From: Chromobacterium violaceum ATCC 12472
Lineage (GTDB): Bacteria; Pseudomonadota; Gammaproteobacteria; Burkholderiales; Chromobacteriaceae
Assembly (NCBI RefSeq): GCF_000007705.1
Contig: NC_005085.1
Span: 1,054,001-1,118,000 of the forward strand
DNA length: 64,000 bases
Reading direction: 5' to 3'
Shown: positions 7,983 through 15,239 of the stretch, one piece after another
Position numbering within the stretch: the first letter of the stretch is position 1
Layout: each line of letters begins with the position of its first letter
Notes under the pieces: generated by a model
The model's database searches: none
What the model was told of the DNA's origin: nothing
The model's input: only the letters and a program-made list of their open reading frames with translations
Translations under genes and position numbers: made by a program

Positions 7983-8059
7983 TGGCGCACCCGGAGCGAT
8001 TCGAACGCCCGACCCTCTGGTTCGTAGCCAGATACTCTATCCAACTGAGCTACGGGTGC
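7983..8059 (-). tRNA. tRNA-Arg (ACG)
   Basis: First gene of the minus-strand Arg-Glu-Arg-Glu operon. 77 bases with CCA, identical to the other Arg copies. Confidence 0.97.
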
Positions 8060-8096
8060 GCTGTTTCGCGAGACGTTGTGTCTTGCGAGAGGTCGG

Positions 8097-8124
8097 ATAT
8101 TACAGATGGGGTTTGCCCTGTCAA
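8097..8124 (-). promoter_or_regulatory. Sigma-70 promoter of tRNA Arg-Glu-Arg-Glu operon
   Basis: On the minus strand TTGACA (8124-8119) is followed after 16 bases by TAATAT (8102-8097), then a GC-rich discriminator CCGACCTC. Near-consensus stable-RNA promoter about 37 bases before the first tRNA. Confidence 0.83.
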
Positions 8125-8246
8125 CACTTCGTAGGATTTTTTTGCAAGCCGGTAAACTCGGCGGCTGTCCCTGTCGCGGCTGGCCAACATTTTCAACCAT
8201 ATGGCATGTTGGCGGCGCAGCCGCAAGACACGAAAGCGAAGCGAGA

Positions 8247-9701
8247 TTGAATACCTTGTTTGCGCAGCCTTGCGCCATCATCGATCTGGAAACCACCGGC
8301 GGCAACATCGCGCGCGACCGCATCACCGAAGTCGGCATGGTGCTGATAGACGGCGAGCGGGTCGAGCGCCTGTCATGGCTGGTCAACCCCGGCCAGCCCA
8401 TTCCGCCCTTCATCGAGAACATGACCGGCATCAGCAACGAGATGGTGGCCGGCGCGCCGCCGTTTTCCGCGCAGGCCGACGAATTGCTGGACCGTTTGCA
8501 GGGGCGCTTGCTGCTGGCGCACAACGCCCGCTTCGATTACGGCTTCCTGAAGAACGAATTCCGCCGCCACGGCCTGCGCTTCCAGGCGCGTGCGCTGTGC
8601 ACGGTCAAGCTGTCGCGCCGGCTGTACCCGCAGCATTTCAAGCACAGCCTGGACAGCCTGATCGCCCGCCACGGCATCGACATGCCGGAGCGCCACCGCG
8701 CGCTGGCGGACGCGGAGGCGGTTTACCGCTTCATCCGGATCGCCGAGGCCGAGCTGGGCGAAGACCGGGTGGCGCATGAGGCGGCGCAATTGTTGTCGCA
8801 GCCGGCAGAGCTATCCAGCCTGCCGGCCGAACTGCAGCAGCAGATCGAGGACATGCCGGACTCGGCCGGCGTCTACGCGCTGTTCGGGGCGGACGGCCGC
8901 GCGCTCTACGTCGGCCGCGCGCCCAATCTGTACCGCAAGGCGCTGGGCCATTTCGCCGAGCGCAAGCCCGGGCACAAGAGCCACGAGGTCCGGATAGACG
9001 AACCGGTGGCGCGCGTGGAATGGCGGGAGTGCCTGGGCGAGTTCGGCGCCCGGCTGCAGGAGCTGCAGTGGCTGGGCAGGCTGCAGCCGCTGCACAATCC
9101 CCGCGCCAGGATGATGGGCGAGATCTGCACGCTGCAGGTGCAGGCCGGCGACGACGGCTACGTTCGGCCGCTGCCGGTCTCGGCGCGCGACATCGACTTC
9201 AGCCGCACCGCCGATCTATATGGTCTGTTCCGACACGCGCGCGAGGCGCGCAAGGCGCTGGCGCAGATCGCGCTGGCCCAGGGCCTGTGCCAGTCGGTGC
9301 TGGGCGTGGAGCAGGTGACCAGCCGCAAGGGCGCGCCCTGCGCGGCCTACCGGATCCGCCGCTGCCGCGGCGCCTGCGTCGGCGACGAGGGCGCCGACAG
9401 CCATAACGCCAGGCTGCTGGCCGCGCTGCAGCGGCTCAAGGTCAAGCCCTGGCCGTTCGACGGCGAGGTGGCGGTGGTGGAGCGCGACGAGGTATGCGGC
9501 GACGTGACCGAGCACCTGTTCGACCGCTGGTGCTATCTGGGCAGCCGTCGCAACGGCGGCGAGCTGGAGGGGACGCCGGCTTTCGACCTCGATTACTACA
9601 AGCTGCTGGAAGGCTGGCTGCGCCGGCCGGAGCCGGGCGGCGAGCTCAGGGCGCCGGCTGAGCCGGCGCCAGCGGCCGCGCGCGCAGCAGGCCGTATTTG
9701 A
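8247..9701 (+). CDS. DnaQ-like 3'-5' exonuclease fused to GIY-YIG (UvrC/Cho-like) nuclease
   Basis: 484 residues from a TTG start at 8247 (LNTLFAQPCAIIDLETTG). The same frame is open upstream to an ATG at 8076, but that part overlaps the tRNA promoter and is unconserved-looking. Residues about 10-170 are a DEDDh exonuclease: IIDLETTG, AHNARFDYGFL, HRALADAEAVY. Residues about 200-285 are a GIY-YIG domain (GVYALFG, ALYVGRA) as in the 3'-incision half of UvrC and in Cho. A C-terminal part contains a Cys cluster (RRCRGACVG). Such fusions are known in beta- and gammaproteobacteria and presumably act in DNA repair. The last 56 bases overlap the convergent glycosyltransferase gene. Confidence 0.85.
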   Translation: MNTLFAQPCAIIDLETTGGNIARDRITEVGMVLIDGERVERLSWLVNPGQPIPPFIENMTGISNEMVAGAPPFSAQADELLDRLQGRLLLAHNARFDYGFLKNEFRRHGLRFQARALCTVKLSRRLYPQHFKHSLDSLIARHGIDMPERHRALADAEAVYRFIRIAEAELGEDRVAHEAAQLLSQPAELSSLPAELQQQIEDMPDSAGVYALFGADGRALYVGRAPNLYRKALGHFAERKPGHKSHEVRIDEPVARVEWRECLGEFGARLQELQWLGRLQPLHNPRARMMGEICTLQVQAGDDGYVRPLPVSARDIDFSRTADLYGLFRHAREARKALAQIALAQGLCQSVLGVEQVTSRKGAPCAAYRIRRCRGACVGDEGADSHNARLLAALQRLKVKPWPFDGEVAVVERDEVCGDVTEHLFDRWCYLGSRRNGGELEGTPAFDLDYYKLLEGWLRRPEPGGELRAPAEPAPAAARAAGRI

Positions 9702-11298
9702 GCAGCCAGGCCAGCTGGTAGCAGACATAGTCGGGCGCGATGGCCGGACAGTGCTCCAGCACCTCGCTCAGCCCGCAGGCGCCCAGCTGCGAGACCACCT
9801 GCAGCACGTGGGCGAGCAGGGGGGCGCTGGACAGCAGCGAGACATCGGCATAGGTGGCCGGCATCGGCAGCTTGCCGGCGACGATGTCCTCCGCCAGCGG
9901 AGTGAGCTGCAGCGTCACATCGCTCGCCAGCCAGCGGCTGGGATAGCTTTGAAACGCGCTCAGCGGCGGCAGGGGCGCCGCGGCCGGCTTGGCCAGGCCC
10001 GCGCCGAGCGCCTCCCGCTTGAGCGTTCTCCACCACGCGTCGTAGCGCGCCATCACTTTGCGCCAGCTGAAATGCGCCTGCGCCCGCCTGCGGCCGGCCT
10101 CCCCCTGCGCGCGGCAGAGGCCGGGGCTGCGCGCCAGCTCGCGCAGCCGCTGCGCCAGGCATTCCATGTCCACGGCCACGCCCTGGGCGCAGCACAGCGA
10201 CACCAGATTGGCATCCAGCACCGGCAGCAAGGCGTCGATCAGGGCTGGCGGGGGGCAGGCCAGCGTGGGAATCAGGTAGCCGGTTTCGCCGTCGACGACC
10301 AGGTCGCGGTAGCCGTCGAAGTCCGAGGCGAGCACCGGCAGGCCGGCGGCCATCGCTTCGACGATGGAAAGGCCGAAGGTTTCCTGATAGTTGTCGACCG
10401 GCGAGACGAAGACGTCGGCGGCGGCGAGCAAGTCGCGCTTGGCCTCGTCCTCGACGTTGTCGCACAGCCGCACGCATGTCTGCAAACCCAGTTCGCCTAT
10501 GGTCTGGCGCAGGCTGGCGATCTCGCCGGCGCTGCCGCCGCCCGCCAGCAGCAGCCGCCACTCCAGCGGCGGCGTATCCGGGCCGGCCGGCTCCGCGCGC
10601 AGACGGGCGAGGGTGTAGAGCAGCGGCGTCAGGTCGGCCTTGGTGACCGGCGAAAAACGGCCCAGATAGAGCAGGCAGAACGCCCGTTCGGGCAGGCCCA
10701 GCTTTTTTCGGCAGGCTGCGCGGGCCCGCGGGATGAAATAGCTTTCGTCTATGCCTAGCGGCACCCACTCCGTGCGCGGCGGCCGGCCCGGCTCGCGGTG
10801 AAGCGCCAGATAGTGCCGCATCACGTCCTCGCCGGCGCGGGAGGTGCAGAAGATCGCGTCTCCCTCCCTGAGGGGGGCCTGGCACAGGCGGCGTATCTTG
10901 TCGCCCAGATCGACGTCGTTCAGGCTGTGGGTGGGCGCGGTGAGCGGAAAGGGATGGGCCGCGTGGCGGGCGCGCAGCTCGGCCATCTTGGGCAGATAGA
11001 AAAACGCGTCGCCGAGATGGAAGGCGTCGAAGTCGGTGGCGGCCAGCGCGTCCGGCAGGTTCAGGTGGTGGGACAGCACCACCCGGTTCAGCGTGTCTTC
11101 ATCCAGCGAATTTTCCAGCTGTTGCCTGAGCAATTGCAGATTGCCCATCGTCGGGCAGAACAGCTGGATCTGATCGAATTCGCCGAAACGCAGCAGCGCT
11201 TGCAAAAAACCGAAATTGCCGACCAGCCGGCCGATTTTCAGACTGCTGTCCGCGGACTCGACAAAGGAGTCTATGCTGCCGAAAACACGCTGTCTCAT
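9646..11298 (-). CDS. GT4-type glycosyltransferase next to flagellar genes
   Basis: 550 residues, longer than a plain GT4 enzyme. The middle and C-terminal Rossmann half carries LLYLGRFSPVTKADL, LLLAGGG, ADVFVSPVDNYQETFGLSIVEAMAAGLPVLAS (read at about residues 190-330), the nucleotide-sugar binding E-x7-E region. About 120 extra residues at the C terminus are helical and unrecognised. It starts 24 bases after motC on the same strand, so cotranscription with flagellar genes is likely and flagellin glycosylation is a reasonable guess, not shown. Its 3' end overlaps the convergent exonuclease gene. Confidence 0.8.
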   Translation of the reverse strand: MRQRVFGSIDSFVESADSSLKIGRLVGNFGFLQALLRFGEFDQIQLFCPTMGNLQLLRQQLENSLDEDTLNRVVLSHHLNLPDALAATDFDAFHLGDAFFYLPKMAELRARHAAHPFPLTAPTHSLNDVDLGDKIRRLCQAPLREGDAIFCTSRAGEDVMRHYLALHREPGRPPRTEWVPLGIDESYFIPRARAACRKKLGLPERAFCLLYLGRFSPVTKADLTPLLYTLARLRAEPAGPDTPPLEWRLLLAGGGSAGEIASLRQTIGELGLQTCVRLCDNVEDEAKRDLLAAADVFVSPVDNYQETFGLSIVEAMAAGLPVLASDFDGYRDLVVDGETGYLIPTLACPPPALIDALLPVLDANLVSLCCAQGVAVDMECLAQRLRELARSPGLCRAQGEAGRRRAQAHFSWRKVMARYDAWWRTLKREALGAGLAKPAAAPLPPLSAFQSYPSRWLASDVTLQLTPLAEDIVAGKLPMPATYADVSLLSSAPLLAHVLQVVSQLGACGLSEVLEHCPAIAPDYVCYQLAWLLKYGLLRARPLAPAQPAP

Positions 11299-11322
11299 GC
11301 TTCCGTCCCGGGCGGTTTGAGA

Positions 11323-12072
11323 TTATTCGTGCATCGCCAGGAAGCCGCGCAGCCGGCTCTCGATGATGCGCGGGTTCTCGCCGTTGGCGATCGCCACCAC
11401 GCCTTCCACCACCAGCTCCTTCATCGCCAGTTCCGACGCCACCAGGTGCTTGAGCTTGTTGGCCATGGGCAGGAAGAACAGGTTGGCCGAGCCGACGCCG
11501 TAGACGGTAGCGACGAAGGCCACCGCGATGCCGCCGCCCAGCTTGGACGGGTCGGACAGGTTCTCCATCACGTGGATCAGGCCCAGCACCGCGCCCAGGA
11601 TGCCCATGGTCGGCGCGTAGCCGCCGGCCGACTCCCAGATGCGCGCCGCCTGCCTGCGGGCGTGCTCGAACATGCTGATCTCCACCTCCATCACCGCGCG
11701 CAGCGTGTCCGGCTCGGTGCCGTCCACCAGCATCTGCATCGCCTTCTTGGTGAACGGGTCGCGCTGGGTGGCGATCAGGCCTTCCAGCGCCAAGAGGCCG
11801 CCCTTGCGCGAGGTCTGGCTCCAGTTGATGACCTCGCGGATCATTTTCTCGTGGTCGAAGTTGGGCGGGCGGAAGATCCAGCGCAGCATGCGCAGGCCGG
11901 CCATGAACTGCTTGGGCGTGCTTTGCAGCATCACCGCGCTGGTGGTGCCGCCGATCACGATCATGAAGGCGGTCAGCTGCATCAGCGAGCCAATGCTGCC
12001 CCCCTCGATGGCCTGGCCTGCGATGATGGCGGTCAGGCCCATTACAATGGCGATAAGACTGATCTTGTCCAC
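11323..12072 (-). CDS. motC: MotA/MotC-type flagellar stator subunit
   Basis: 249 residues with GTG start at 12072. Inner-membrane stator channel protein. There are four membrane segments: about residues 5-22, 30-50 and, after the cytoplasmic loop, about 150-170 and 180-200. The conserved loop and TM3/TM4 features are present: GGYAPTMGILGAVLGLIHVM and GGGIAVAFVATVYGVG. In Pseudomonas the homologue motC is followed by motD (MotB-like). Here a glycosyltransferase follows and no MotB-like gene is present in the window, so the plug subunit must be encoded elsewhere. Last recognisable motility gene of the flhB-motC block. Confidence 0.9.
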   Translation of the reverse strand: MDKISLIAIVMGLTAIIAGQAIEGGSIGSLMQLTAFMIVIGGTTSAVMLQSTPKQFMAGLRMLRWIFRPPNFDHEKMIREVINWSQTSRKGGLLALEGLIATQRDPFTKKAMQMLVDGTEPDTLRAVMEVEISMFEHARRQAARIWESAGGYAPTMGILGAVLGLIHVMENLSDPSKLGGGIAVAFVATVYGVGSANLFFLPMANKLKHLVASELAMKELVVEGVVAIANGENPRIIESRLRGFLAMHE

Positions 12073-12125
12073 AAGAAGGTTCCGTTATCGATCTGGTCTG
12101 AGACCCGTTGCCGGGCCCTCCCTTA

Positions 12126-12168
12126 GAGCCTGTTTACGATCTCTTGCTCGTAAAAAGATCACAGGCTC
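12126..12168. repeat. Composite hairpin between fliA and motC
   Basis: Outer arms GAGCCTG (12126-12132) and CAGGCTC (12162-12168), with inner arms TTTACGA (12133-12139) and TCGTAAA (12148-12154). The result is a 14-bp stem with a 7-base bulge. It begins directly after the fliA stop codon and lacks a T run on the minus strand. It may protect or process the fliA mRNA, or be a dispersed repeat. Confidence 0.5.
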
Positions 12169-12915
12169 CTACAGCCAGTCTTTCAGTTTTGCGCGCAGAC
12201 GGGCGATGGCCTGGCTGTGCAGTTGGCAGACGCGGGACTCGGTGACGCCGAGCACCGCGCCGATTTCCTTCAGGTTCAGCTCCTGCTCGTAATACAACGC
12301 CATCACCAGTTGGTCGCGCTCAGGCAGGAACTTGATCGCGCTGACCAGCTGCCGGCGGAAACTGTCGTCGGACAGGGCGGCCAGCGGATCCGGGGAGTCG
12401 TCGTCGGCGATATTGGTCACCGGATTGTGGCTGCCCTCGTCGTCGCCGCCGCCGAAGTCTTCGAAATGCAGCAGCGTGGTGCCCTTGCAGTCTCCCAGCA
12501 TGTCCTGGTATTGCTCCAGCTCCACGCCCATTTCCGCGGCGATTTCCGACTCCAGCGGCGCGCGGCCCAGCCTCTGTTCCAGCTTGGAAATCGCTTCCTC
12601 GATCTGGCGCGAGTTGCGGCGCGCCTGGCGCGGCAGCCAGTCTTCGCGGCGCAGCTCGTCCAGCATCGCGCCGCGGATGCGCTGGCTGGCGAAGGTCTCG
12701 AACTGCACCCCCTGCGCCGGATCGAACTGGCGGGCGGCCTCGATCAGGCCGATCATGCCGACCTGGACCAGATCGCCCAGCTCCACCGACGCCGGCAGCC
12801 GCGCGATCATGATGCTGGCCAGCTTGCGCACCAGCGGGGCATAGGCTTCCACGTCGATCTCGACGCTGGGGGCCGCTGCCGCGTAGCCCGATCGGCGGAA
12901 GGACGGAAAGGTCAT
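12169..12915 (-). CDS. fliA: Flagellar sigma factor FliA (sigma-28)
   Basis: Directs RNA polymerase to late flagellar and chemotaxis promoters. 248 residues from ATG at 12915 (MTFPSFRRS). Region 2 holds LVRKLASIMIARLP, GDLVQVGMIGLIEAARQFDP and FETFASQRIRGAMLDELR. Region 4 holds LPERDQLVMALYYEQELN and the helix-turn-helix LKEIGAVLGVTESRVCQLH. Start choice rests on the 4-base ATGA overlap with the fleN stop codon, which suggests translational coupling; a longer frame upstream only repeats fleN sequence out of frame. Confidence 0.96.
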   Translation of the reverse strand: MTFPSFRRSGYAAAAPSVEIDVEAYAPLVRKLASIMIARLPASVELGDLVQVGMIGLIEAARQFDPAQGVQFETFASQRIRGAMLDELRREDWLPRQARRNSRQIEEAISKLEQRLGRAPLESEIAAEMGVELEQYQDMLGDCKGTTLLHFEDFGGGDDEGSHNPVTNIADDDSPDPLAALSDDSFRRQLVSAIKFLPERDQLVMALYYEQELNLKEIGAVLGVTESRVCQLHSQAIARLRAKLKDWL

Positions 12916-13796
12916 AAGGGTTTGGCTCCATCCGCCTCGGCCCAATCGCGCGAGGCGGCAATCAGCAAGTCCATGTATCCGGTACTGTCGCGGCTGGTTT
13001 CCGGCGCGTCCCATTGCGGCAGCACCGCCGACAGCTGCGAGAAGGCCGCGGCCGCCTCGCTGTCCGGGAAGGCCTCCATCAGCGGCCGGCGCAGCGTCTG
13101 GCTGCGGCGCACCGCGTTGTCGTGCGGCACGAAGCCGACCCAGCGCAGCGAGACGGTCAGAAACTCGCTGGCGACCGCCGACAGCCGGGTGAACAGCTCG
13201 TGCGCCTCCTCCAGGTGCCGCGCCCGGTTGATCAGCACATTGAAGCGCTGGCGGCCGAAGCGGCTGGCCAGGCGCTTGATATTAGCGTAGGCGGCGGTCA
13301 GCGAGTCGGCATCCGGTGTTAATACCAAGACCAGATTGTCGGCCACGCTGGCCGGTATCGGATCGCGCACCGGATCGGGCGCGTCGATCAGCAGCGCCGA
13401 GGCGTCCCGTTCCTGGGCGCCGAATTCGCTGCCCAGCCGCAGCCACAGCTGGGTGGAGAATAGCGCGCGCTGCTCCGGCTGCGCATAGAGATTGATCAAC
13501 TGCACGCCTTGCCGCGACCCCACCATCATCTCGTCCAGGCCGCCCACGCTGACCACCTGGCTTTCCAGCGTGGCGGTGGCGGGCACGCCCAGGCGGCGGG
13601 TCTGCACCTGGCCCAGGCAGCAGTCCACCACGATGGGGCGCAGGCCGGCGTAGGCCAGGCCCAGGGACAGCTCGGTCACCACGGTGCTGGTGCCGGCGTG
13701 CTCGGAGCCGATGAAGGCGAAGCTGGGCGCGCGCTGCCGCTGGGCGGCGAGCCGGCGGAGACTGGCGGCCTGGTCCTGCATGGCGTTCATAGCCAT
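12912..13796 (-). CDS. flhG: FleN/FlhG-like MinD-family protein with degenerate Walker A
   Basis: FlhG/FleN is a MinD-type ATPase that limits flagellar number and partners FlhF. 294 residues. The position of the deviant Walker A (KGGVGKT) reads GSEHAGTST (residues 30-38), so both signature lysines are missing. The later MinD-like positions IVVDCCLG and LLIDAPD (residues 55-62, 136-141) keep the aspartates. ATP hydrolysis is therefore doubtful. Gene position between flhF and fliA fixes the orthology. The start may be 13796 or the ATG at 13790, which overlaps the flhF stop as ATGA. Confidence 0.85.
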   Translation of the reverse strand: MAMNAMQDQAASLRRLAAQRQRAPSFAFIGSEHAGTSTVVTELSLGLAYAGLRPIVVDCCLGQVQTRRLGVPATATLESQVVSVGGLDEMMVGSRQGVQLINLYAQPEQRALFSTQLWLRLGSEFGAQERDASALLIDAPDPVRDPIPASVADNLVLVLTPDADSLTAAYANIKRLASRFGRQRFNVLINRARHLEEAHELFTRLSAVASEFLTVSLRWVGFVPHDNAVRRSQTLRRPLMEAFPDSEAAAAFSQLSAVLPQWDAPETSRDSTGYMDLLIAASRDWAEADGAKPL

Positions 13797-15226
13797 CCGG
13801 CCTGCGCCGCCTGCATGATGGACATCTCATCGGCCTGCAGCGCGAACGGCGAGGCGATCTGCTGGGCGCGCATCGCGCGGTCGACCAAGAAGGCGGCGTT
13901 GGCGGAATGCAGGTCTTCCGGCACGCGCTGGCCGTTGGTGACGTAGTAGAGCTTGAGCCGGTTGCGGATGATCACGTCCAGGCTGGGCCCCTGGGCCACC
14001 GCCTCGTCTATCTTGGACAGGATGCAGCCGGCGAGGCCGTCGCCGCGGTAGCGCTTCACCACGTCCTCCAGCGTGTGGCCGTCGGTGTTGGCGGCCAGCA
14101 GCAGCAGCCGCTCGATCGGGCGGCCGGCGGTGCGCAGCATGTCGATCTGCGCCAGCACGCGCGCGTCGCGCTGGCCCATGCCCACGGTGTCGATGAACAC
14201 GATGTGGCGGTTGGACAGGTCGGCCAGCGTCAACTGCAGATCGCCCTCGTTCTGGATGGAGAACACCGGCACGCCAAGGATCTTGCCGTAGATGCGCAGC
14301 TGGTCCTGCGCGCCGATCCGGTAGCTGTCGGTGGTGATCAGCGCCACGTGCTGGGCGCCGAAGCGCATCGTCGCGCGCGCGGCCAGCTTGGCCACGGTGG
14401 TGGTCTTGCCGACGCCGGTGGGGCCGACCAGCGCGAAGATGCCGCCGCGGTCCATCACCTCGCGGTCGGCGTCCGCGCACTTCAGATTGTGCGCCAGCGC
14501 CGAGCGCGCCCATTTCACCGCGACCTCGGCTTGGTACTGCGCCGGCATCTTTTCTATCAGCTGGCGGATCAGTTGGGCGGAGAAGCCCATGGCCAGCAGG
14601 TGCTTGAACAATTCCAGCCGGTTGGGCGCCTTGCCTTCCATGTCCGACCAGGCGAAGCTGGCCAGCTGGCTTTGCAGCAGGCTCCTGAGCAGCTTGATCT
14701 CGTCGCCGATCTGCCTGAGTTCCTGGGCCATCTGTTCCTGCTCCTCGCCGTTGGCGTGAGGCGCGGCGGGCTCCGGCGCCGGCGGGCGCGGCGCGGCGCG
14801 GGGAATGGGCTGCGCCGCCGGCTGCATGAGGGGCTGGGCGACGGGTTGCGGCGGGGCGTAGGTCGGCTCCACGCGCGGCGGCGCGGCGTCCAGCCGCGGC
14901 GGGGCCGGGCTTTCCAGCGGCTCCACCGGCATCGCGTAAGTGCGGGCGATGGCGCGGTTCATCGCGCTGCCGTTGGCCTGGGGAATGGGCGCCGGCTGCT
15001 GCGGCCGGTTGACCGCCGGCGGCGCGTTGCGCGGCGGATGCTTGCTGCTGGAGGTGGACAGCGTGCTGGCCAGGTTGGCGACGTCGGCGTCCGCCACCGC
15101 CATGATTTCCACGCCGCCGCCCATGGTCGGGCGATTGGACAAAATGAGGGCGTCCGCACCCAGTTCTTCGCGAACTTGCCGGAGTGCGTCTCGAGTGGTT
15201 TTCCCGAAGAACTTTTTCACCACCAT
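13787..15226 (-). CDS. flhF: Flagellar SRP-type GTPase FlhF
   Basis: SRP-family GTPase that places the flagellum at the pole. 479 residues. The basic N-terminal B domain (MVVKKFFGKTTRDAL) is followed by a Pro/Ala-rich linker (about 65-160), an N domain, and the G domain. The G domain shows the P-loop GPTGVGKTT (268-276), TTDSYRIGAQDQL (298-310), the G3 motif DTVGM (346-350) and later SKIDEA. It lies 13 bases after flhA, and its stop overlaps the start region of flhG. Confidence 0.96.
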   Translation of the reverse strand: MVVKKFFGKTTRDALRQVREELGADALILSNRPTMGGGVEIMAVADADVANLASTLSTSSSKHPPRNAPPAVNRPQQPAPIPQANGSAMNRAIARTYAMPVEPLESPAPPRLDAAPPRVEPTYAPPQPVAQPLMQPAAQPIPRAAPRPPAPEPAAPHANGEEQEQMAQELRQIGDEIKLLRSLLQSQLASFAWSDMEGKAPNRLELFKHLLAMGFSAQLIRQLIEKMPAQYQAEVAVKWARSALAHNLKCADADREVMDRGGIFALVGPTGVGKTTTVAKLAARATMRFGAQHVALITTDSYRIGAQDQLRIYGKILGVPVFSIQNEGDLQLTLADLSNRHIVFIDTVGMGQRDARVLAQIDMLRTAGRPIERLLLLAANTDGHTLEDVVKRYRGDGLAGCILSKIDEAVAQGPSLDVIIRNRLKLYYVTNGQRVPEDLHSANAAFLVDRAMRAQQIASPFALQADEMSIMQAAQAGWL

Positions 15227-15239
15227 TGTCGATTAGCCC

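Noticed and set aside
4618-8059. The inverted repeats as terminal repeats of an insertion sequence
   Set aside because: The arms are complete tRNA genes with a terminator and there is no transposase between them.
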